Source: Pseudothermotoga_B sp051235805
GTDB lineage: Bacteria > Thermotogota > Thermotogae > Thermotogales > DSM-5069
Length of the DNA: 64,000 bases
Reading direction: 5' to 3'
Assembly: GCF_051235805.1 (NCBI RefSeq)
Contig: NZ_JBPNXV010000001.1
Coordinates: 1,178,001-1,242,000, forward strand
The notes beneath the pieces were generated by a model that was not told the DNA's origin, searched no databases, and saw only the letters and a program-made list of their open reading frames with translations. Below are positions 61,827 to 64,000 of this stretch, one piece after another (the first letter of the stretch is position 1; each line of letters starts with the position of its first letter). Both the position numbers and the translations under genes were made by a program.

Positions 61827-62300
61827 ATGGTCTACAAAACGAGAGTTGGCGAAATAGATGTGCAAGAGAACGAGATTTTGAACTTTGAGAATGGCATACC
61901 TGGTTTTGATAAGCTGAGAAAATTCGCGTTGATTTCACGTGAAAATGATGATCCAATTCAGTGGCTTGTGTCACTTGAGAATGAACTGGTGGCACTGCCA
62001 GTGATCAATCCATGGTTTGTGTGTATAGATTATTCGCTGAATCTTTCACAGAATGATTTACAAGAACTGAGTATAGAGAATCAAGCAGATCTGAAGATCG
62101 TGGCGATCTTGACTATTCCGCGGGAGAAGCCTAGCGAGACAACAGTTAATCTTTTGGCACCAATTGTGATAAACTTAAAGAACAACAAAGCAAAACAAGT
62201 GATTCAGGAAGAGAGTCCGTACTCGGTTAAACACCTCGTGAGAGACGAGATAGAGAGAAGCAAACAGATCATGAAAAGCAGTAAGACAGGGAGTGAATGA
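61827..62300 (+). CDS. fliW: Flagellar assembly factor FliW
   Basis: 157 aa from the ATG at 61827 (AGAGGTGA 8 bases upstream; an ATG at 61806 overlaps flgL). Family core ILNFENGIPGFDKLRKFAL and VAILTIP, NLLAPIVIN. Binds flagellin and, when free, the CsrA protein, releasing flagellin mRNA. Overlaps csrA by four bases (ATGA), the usual pair. Confidence 0.93.
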   Translation: MVYKTRVGEIDVQENEILNFENGIPGFDKLRKFALISRENDDPIQWLVSLENELVALPVINPWFVCIDYSLNLSQNDLQELSIENQADLKIVAILTIPREKPSETTVNLLAPIVINLKNNKAKQVIQEESPYSVKHLVRDEIERSKQIMKSSKTGSE

Positions 62301-62524
62301 GTCTGTTAGTCATATCGAGAAAGGCTGGGGAGAGTTTTCTGATAGGCAATGAGATAGAAGTCAAAATCTTGAAAATCGAGGGCAACGAGGTCAAGATTGG
62401 TATCACAGCCCCCTTGTATGTTAAAATATATCGGTCAGAGATCTACCAAAGAATCGTCGAAGAGAACAAAACAGCAGCGCAAGTGGATGTTGGAAGCCTT
62501 AAAGGAGTGATACCGAGTGATTGA
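62297..62524 (+). CDS. csrA: Carbon storage regulator CsrA
   Basis: 75 aa RNA-binding dimer that blocks ribosome access at GGA hairpins. MSLLVISRKAGESFLIGNEI, VKIGITAP and the helix VYRSEIYQRI-like segment (KIYRSEIYQRIVEEN) are intact. The C-terminal extension matches the FliW-binding, Bacillus-like class. Overlaps gatC by eight bases. Confidence 0.96.
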   Translation: MSLLVISRKAGESFLIGNEIEVKILKIEGNEVKIGITAPLYVKIYRSEIYQRIVEENKTAAQVDVGSLKGVIPSD

Positions 62525-62807
62525 GATAAACGAATCTCTCATTAGGCATCTTGAGACATTGGCAGCACTTGAATTGACCAGTGACCAGAGAAAATCGATA
62601 CAAAAAGATATGCACGAGATACTTGGTTATATGGAATTGTTGAACGAAGTCGATGTGGGTCGAGTGGAACCAATGTACACACCTATCGAAGACTTTGTTG
62701 AGCTTCGTGATGATGTCGTTAAAGAATCAGGGTGTGTTGAGCTCATCAAAGCCAATTTTCCAAAAGAACGTTCGGGGCAAATCGTCGTGCCAGGGATCCA
62801 CGCTTGA
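62517..62807 (+). CDS. gatC: Asp/Glu-tRNA amidotransferase subunit GatC
   Basis: 96 aa. Stabilises GatAB, which amidates Glu-tRNA(Gln) or Asp-tRNA(Asn). LIRHLETLAALELTSDQ, ILGYMELLNEVDVGRVEPM and LRDDVVKESG match the family. GTG start inside csrA; gatA/gatB are not in the window. Confidence 0.92.
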   Translation: MIEINESLIRHLETLAALELTSDQRKSIQKDMHEILGYMELLNEVDVGRVEPMYTPIEDFVELRDDVVKESGCVELIKANFPKERSGQIVVPGIHA

Positions 62808-63127
62808 ATTGGAAAGAAGCAGAAGAAAGGGCAGCTAAGTTCCTGCGTAAGAAAGGTTTTAAGATACTCGAAAGAAACTACCGAACGAAATACGGTGAGA
62901 TAGATATCATAGCGAGGTATAGAAAATACCTCGTTTTTGTTGAGGTCAAGAGCGGTCTTCAGGAGTTTTTCCCCAGAACAAGGGTAGATCACAAGAAGAT
63001 AGAACACATTCAGCTTGCCGCGAACGACTACCTCATGAAGAATCCGTGTAGTTGCCTTGGGTATAGAATAGATGTAGTTGAAGTGACAGAGAAGGGTATA
63101 GAGCATTTTGAAGGCATATCGTTGTAA
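62804..63127 (+). CDS. YraN/UPF0102 family endonuclease-like protein
   Basis: 107 aa. Holliday-junction-resolvase-like fold: EERAAKFLRKKGFKILERNYR, then GEIDIIARYRKYLVFVEVKS carrying the E-x-D-x-E-V-K nuclease core. Function not established. TTG start overlapping the gatC stop (TTGA). A terminator-like hairpin lies inside codons for ARYRKYLV. Confidence 0.88.
   Translation: MNWKEAEERAAKFLRKKGFKILERNYRTKYGEIDIIARYRKYLVFVEVKSGLQEFFPRTRVDHKKIEHIQLAANDYLMKNPCSCLGYRIDVVEVTEKGIEHFEGISL
62913..62938 (+). terminator. Intrinsic terminator-like hairpin inside yraN
   Basis: CGAGGTAT (62913-62920), loop AGAAA, ATACCTCG (62926-62933), then TTTTT (62934-62938). Eight perfect pairs and a U-run, fully within the yraN coding sequence and on its strand. 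Confidence 0.5.
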
Positions 63128-63139
63128 GGAGGAATCACT

Positions 63140-63589
63140 TTGCAGATTGTTGCCATCAACAAGAAGGCACGTGACTATGAGATAATAGAAACATACGAGG
63201 CTGGAATCGAGTTGAAGGGCACAGAGGTTAAATCTTTAAGGGAGAAAAATGTTTCTTTCAAGGACTCTTTTTGCCGTGCGAAGGATGGTGAAATTTATCT
63301 ACTAAATCTGCACATAAGTCCATACAAATTTGCAAATCGGTTTAACCACGATCCTGAAAGACCAAGAAAGTTGCTCTTGCACAAAAGAGAGATCAAGAGG
63401 CTGATAGGTAAGTTGACATCAACCGGTTTGACGATTATACCGACCAAGATCTATTTCAATCAGAACGGCATTGCAAAGGTTGAAATAGCTTTAGCAAAAG
63501 GAAGAAAACAATACGACAAGCGAGAGGAAATAAAGAAGCAAGAGATGGACAAAAAAATTAAGATGTACCTTAAACATGGAGGAAGATAG
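63140..63589 (+). CDS. smpB: SsrA-binding protein SmpB
   Basis: 149 aa partner of tmRNA in ribosome rescue. IELKGTEVKSLREKNVSFKDSF, YLLNLHISPY, HDPERPRKLLLHKREI and the basic tail KGRKQYDKREEIKKQEMDKKI are all present. TTG start 7 bases after AAGGAGG. No tmRNA gene in the window. Confidence 0.95.
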   Translation: MQIVAINKKARDYEIIETYEAGIELKGTEVKSLREKNVSFKDSFCRAKDGEIYLLNLHISPYKFANRFNHDPERPRKLLLHKREIKRLIGKLTSTGLTIIPTKIYFNQNGIAKVEIALAKGRKQYDKREEIKKQEMDKKIKMYLKHGGR

Positions 63590-63593
63590 AAGC

Positions 63594-64000
63594 TTGCAAT
63601 TGATCGTTGATCGAGAAAATCAGTACAGAAGACTTGACAAATTTCTCAGAAATCAGTTGACCACTGTTCCATTGTCTGAGATCTACAAGTTCATACGCAC
63701 AGGTAAAGTTCTTGTGAATGACAGACCAGTCAAGAAAGCGAGTTATGAAATCGATCCCGGTGACAAGATCGATCTCTTAGTTGATCTTTCGCTTTACAAG
63801 AAGAAGAGAAAAGAACTGTCTGCTGTTCCGCTAAAACTCGACATTCTCTACGAGGATGACAATCTTTTGGTCCTGAACAAGAAACCTGGTATATCGCTAC
63901 ACCCTTCAGAACGAACCAAGGGCACAACTCTGATTCAAGGTTTACTGTTTTATGGTGACAGACATGGTTTCCAACCCTATCTTGTTCACAGGCTTGATAG
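63594..64000 (+). CDS. RluA/RluD family pseudouridine synthase (partial, runs off right edge)
   Basis: 135 codons seen from the TTG at 63594 (GGAGGA at the end of smpB). N-terminal S4 domain (RRLDKFLRNQL, IYKFIRTGKVLVND) and the start of the catalytic domain: ILYEDDNLLVLNKKPGISLHP and PYLVHRLD, whose Asp is the catalytic residue. Modifies rRNA or tRNA uridines; exact site unknown. Confidence 0.88.
   Translation, partial: MQLIVDRENQYRRLDKFLRNQLTTVPLSEIYKFIRTGKVLVNDRPVKKASYEIDPGDKIDLLVDLSLYKKKRKELSAVPLKLDILYEDDNLLVLNKKPGISLHPSERTKGTTLIQGLLFYGDRHGFQPYLVHRLD

Overview
This window comes from a thermophilic member of the Thermotogota, most likely a Pseudothermotoga- or Thermotoga-like organism. 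That assignment is inference, from close kinship of many products to Thermotoga families (DUF1611/dipeptide-epimerase-like pair, QueH, FapA, 336-nt RNase P RNA, putative toga beta-barrel proteins), strong AGGAGGTGA-type ribosome-binding sites, very tight gene packing and frequent TTG/GTG starts. I see no insertion sequence, phage or CRISPR array. Apart from the RNase P RNA gene there is no stretch above 300 bases without a protein gene.

Layout. 1-489: partial membrane protein on the minus strand. 617-1506: tRNA-Leu(CAG) with promoter and terminator, then a WecG/TagA glycosyltransferase. 1492-6658: MFS transporter, mutL, GNAT acetyltransferase, an orphan sensor-like membrane protein, and a FlhB-tail protein with a partner. 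6750-8797: a DUF1611/enolase-superfamily pair (DgcN-DgcA-like). 8810-15228: an Fe-S operon, sufC-sufBD-punA-desulfurase 1-scaffold 1-desulfurase 2-degenerate scaffold 2-ZIP transporter. 15225-21344: a membrane-anchored metallophosphoesterase, two small secreted beta-rich proteins, PepV-like dipeptidase, ligA and a nucleosidase. 21402-25272: tRNA-Pro(CGG) and a radical SAM/methylmalonyl-CoA mutase/MeaB operon. 25350-29624: diguanylate cyclase, M55 aminopeptidase, phosphate acyltransferase and an NtrC-like protein without its ATPase core. 29621-40078: a long minus-strand run, surE-def-fmt-rnpB-truA-propeller-tlyA-DUF3352-like-secA-prfB. 40168-50346: membrane protein, mnmG, relA/spoT, dtd, queH, unknown protein, RsbW-like kinase, trmFO, fapA, manA. 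50352-56616: ACP, then a BMP-type nucleoside ABC transporter with an ADP-ribosylglycohydrolase. 56660-63589: an EcfT protein divergent from the flagellar operon flgM-flgN-flgK-flgL-fliW-csrA, running on into gatC-yraN-smpB and a partial RluD-type pseudouridine synthase at the right edge.

The main unusual observation is repeated use of CTG as a start codon. Four genes (metallophosphoesterase 16073, mnmG 40529, dtd 44568, ABC permease 54102) have an essential or conserved N-terminus reachable only from a CTG placed 6-8 bases after a Shine-Dalgarno sequence, with no ATG, GTG or TTG alternative upstream. Other points: an IscR-type operator and a hairpin enclosing the sufC start; a second IscU-like scaffold that has lost cluster ligands; rnpB inserted 3 bases behind fmt; a MeaB gene whose 3' end runs antisense through tRNA-Pro; back-to-back sigma-28 and sigma-A elements at flgM/ecfT; and a terminator-like hairpin inside yraN.
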